Assembly: GCA_009649835.1 (NCBI GenBank)
Contig: PYCK01000197.1
Location: 1 to 7,222 of the forward strand
Direction: 5' to 3'
Source of the DNA: Candidatus Methanocomedens sp.
Lineage (GTDB): Archaea; Halobacteriota; Methanosarcinia; Methanosarcinales; Methanocomedenaceae
Length of the DNA: 7,222 nt
The notes below the pieces were generated by a model. The model made no database searches. It saw only the letters and a program-made list of their open reading frames with translations, and had not been told where the DNA came from. How positions within the stretch are numbered: position 1 is the first letter of the stretch; the number at the start of each line of letters is the position of its first letter. Position numbers and translations under genes: made by a program. Below, one piece after another: positions 5,652 to 7,222 of this stretch.

Positions 5652-6785
5652 TTATTCATATTTTTTAAGATTTCGTAAAACATTCACGATAATGAAGATC
5701 AGTAAGATTATCACTCCTGCAAAAGCCAGCTCGAAAGCCCCTATCTTCCTTTCTGCTATTTCAAGGGGTACACTTACTTCAAGGTTGTCCGATATTGTAA
5801 TTTCTCCCTGTTCATCATAATACTTTATTTCACTATCAATACCGTAGGTTTTAATTACGGCATCGGAATCTGCAAGAATGTTAAATCTTGCAGTCCGGCT
5901 CTCACCAGGCGCCATGGTACCCAACCGCACAACCGACTGCCCGATACTTAGCGGGCGCATCACAACCATCCTGACAGTGGCATCTTCGGCTGTGAGTTCG
6001 CCTGTATTCTTGTATGTAACATCAATAGTCTGTGTCTCACCGACCACAAGGTTACCTGAAATTCCAGTCACTTCGAATTTCGGAGATGCCTTTACATAGA
6101 CGGGGATGAGCAAGGTCTTGTTGGCACTATTGTAATGGCTAATGTGGTCCATACCAGTAAGACCAAGACGCACCACGTTGTTTGTGGTTATACGTACCTG
6201 ACTCTGGTACTGGTATGATACGGGAAGCTGAAGGTAATAAGCACCTGCTGGTGCCTTATTTGATATGGTAATAGTAAATGTCAGCGGATGCTCTGGTATT
6301 TTCCCTGGAAAAAGGGATTCCATTGTCCGGATACTGGTATCCGGTTTTACTTCAATATATGGTGTCCCGGATATCATTTCTACTTTAATTCCCACTGCTG
6401 TGGTGCGGCGCATTTCATATTCCAGTTCTTTCATGGAAAGCAAATAGTCATCTTTGTCTGTTCCTACGCTTGTGTCATATTTAAAGCCGTAGATGGCGCC
6501 TTTGTTTACAATATTTACTTTAAGTTGCACAGTTTCACCCCGCTCAAATTCAGGGTCGCCCAGTAACGAGGCATACATATCAGGAGTGCCAAAGCTGTTA
6601 TAATAGTTCGTAGAAAAAACATAATTGGGGAGTAACAGGTCTGAAAAATCATCACCATTATCGCCATTATCATCTGCAGCAACTGGCAACATGTAGCCAG
6701 CAAGCGCAGACAGCACAAGTACTGCAGTAAATGCTGAAAATGATAACGTTCTCCTCATACCTGCACGATTACGTACTCCGTTCAT
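5652..6785 (-). CDS. Secreted, membrane-anchored COG1361-type envelope protein (paralog A)
   Basis: The 377-residue product has an N-terminal signal peptide (hydrophobic 14-34, cleavage likely near residue 37) and then an acidic linker with two DNGD units. A conserved module follows, with SLLGDPEFERGETV at 73-86 and RRTTAVGIKVEMIS at 126-139. A CARDB/NEW3-like beta-sandwich (about 237-340) carries VTYKNTGELTAEDATVRM and MAPGES. One C-terminal membrane helix spans 350-370, with a short basic tail inside the cell. One sequon lies at Asn222 and there are no cysteines. The ATG overlaps the TGA stop of the RND gene (ATGA), indicating translational coupling; an ATG at codon 10 is an alternative start just before the signal-peptide core. 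It parallels the next gene block by block, so the pair arose by duplication, but A carries the extra acidic linker and insertions around 200-225. The biochemical role is unknown; an extracytoplasmic partner of the permease is the best guess. Confidence 0.85.
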   Translation of the reverse strand: MNGVRNRAGMRRTLSFSAFTAVLVLSALAGYMLPVAADDNGDNGDDFSDLLLPNYVFSTNYYNSFGTPDMYASLLGDPEFERGETVQLKVNIVNKGAIYGFKYDTSVGTDKDDYLLSMKELEYEMRRTTAVGIKVEMISGTPYIEVKPDTSIRTMESLFPGKIPEHPLTFTITISNKAPAGAYYLQLPVSYQYQSQVRITTNNVVRLGLTGMDHISHYNSANKTLLIPVYVKASPKFEVTGISGNLVVGETQTIDVTYKNTGELTAEDATVRMVVMRPLSIGQSVVRLGTMAPGESRTARFNILADSDAVIKTYGIDSEIKYYDEQGEITISDNLEVSVPLEIAERKIGAFELAFAGVIILLIFIIVNVLRNLKKYE

Positions 6786-7222
6786 TGAGCATCCACATCC
6801 GGTGAATTGAATATAAATCTATCCCTATGTCTGGTATTATTAGTATGGACTGCTTTTTTCCTCTCCCGCCACTCATCCAGCTTCACGATAACGGCAGGAA
6901 ATACCATAAAGGTCGCAAGTAGTGCCAGTGCCACATCCATCACTGTCACAAGACCAAAGTTGCTGTTCATGGAAAATGGCGAGGCGATAAGTGCAGAAAA
7001 GCCAACAAGGGTGGTCAGGCCCGATGCGAATATGGCCTTTCCGATCTTGGCACTTGCTGCACACATTGCCTTCGCCGGGTCTGCACCTTTATCCTTTTCT
7101 TCATAGTACCTCTCCATCATCAGTATGGCATATTCCGATCCCACTCCCAGGATCAGGGCTCCCAGGGTGGCGGTCATGGGTGTATATTCCAGGCCAGTGA
7201 AATACATGATACCGCCCGCCCA
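6782..7222 (-). CDS. RND/MMPL-type (HAE3-like) permease, C-terminal fragment
   Basis: Only the last 146 codons are in the window; the frame stays open to the right edge, entering as WAGGIMYF, so the gene is partial because of the window, not broken. It shows three membrane helices typical of the end of an RND permease. The first contains LGALILGVGSEYAILMMERY, the G-x-G-x-(E/D)Y pattern of TM10. The second covers about AIFASGLTTLVGFSALIA, and the third is FGLVTVMDVALALLATFMVF with the family's terminal Pro. A hydrophilic basic tail of about 30 residues follows. RND proteins use the proton (or sodium) gradient to move lipids, drugs or other hydrophobic molecules. Archaeal HAE3/MMPL members have unknown cargo. 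It overlaps the next gene by four bases (ATGA), and its promoter must lie to the right of the window. Confidence 0.88.
   Translation of the reverse strand, partial: WAGGIMYFTGLEYTPMTATLGALILGVGSEYAILMMERYYEEKDKGADPAKAMCAASAKIGKAIFASGLTTLVGFSALIASPFSMNSNFGLVTVMDVALALLATFMVFPAVIVKLDEWRERKKAVHTNNTRHRDRFIFNSPDVDAQ

Overview
The window looks like chromosomal DNA from a methanogen-type or methane-oxidising archaeon of the Methanosarcinales group (Methanosarcina or ANME-2/Methanoperedens-like). This is an inference from four things. The polyprenyl diphosphate synthase and short ThiC have archaeal-type layouts. There is a HypE/PurM-like protein of a kind I associate with methanogens. An RND-family permease sits in an operon with secreted COG1361-type envelope proteins. 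Promoters look archaeal (BRE/TATA), and Shine-Dalgarno sites are mostly weak. The genus cannot be fixed from this window.

Layout, left to right. 1-258: non-coding, holding a palindromic element built of 9-nt units and a decayed fragment of a second repeat. 259-1587 (-): AIR-synthase-related HypE-like protein. 1588-1804: a 153-bp intergenic repeat (copy 1) with a large hairpin, then a good BRE/TATA promoter for the HypE-like gene. 1805-2779 (-): cis-polyprenyl diphosphate synthase. 2780-3075: AT-rich divergent promoter region. 3076-4356 (+): ThiC. 4357-4557: second copy of the 153-bp repeat between convergent genes. 4558-7222 (-): an operon read right to left, made of the C-terminal end of an RND/MMPL-type permease (cut by the window edge) followed by two paralogous secreted proteins. 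Each paralog has a signal peptide, beta-rich extracellular domains and one C-terminal membrane anchor.

Functional reading. The polyprenyl synthase would supply the long-chain polyprenyl (dolichol-type) carrier for envelope glycosylation. ThiC makes the thiamine pyrimidine, or possibly 5-hydroxybenzimidazole if it is the cobamide-type paralog. The HypE-like protein has the ATP-binding PurM/HypE/SelD fold but lacks the C-terminal cysteine motif needed for HypE cyanation chemistry, so its reaction is unknown. The RND plus two anchored partners form the best candidate for an under-described system: an RND pump in a cell with no outer membrane, translationally coupled to a pair of envelope proteins.

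The most distinctive non-coding signal is a pair of 153-bp repeats, 88% identical without gaps by hand alignment. Each sits just after the stop codon of a leftward gene. Each carries a hairpin made of CGCAGAG units with T-runs on both sides, so it could act as a bidirectional terminator. A different element after the HypE-like gene has the same architecture, with ACAGGAT units at 9-nt spacing in inverted arms, which suggests a common class of 3'-end elements.
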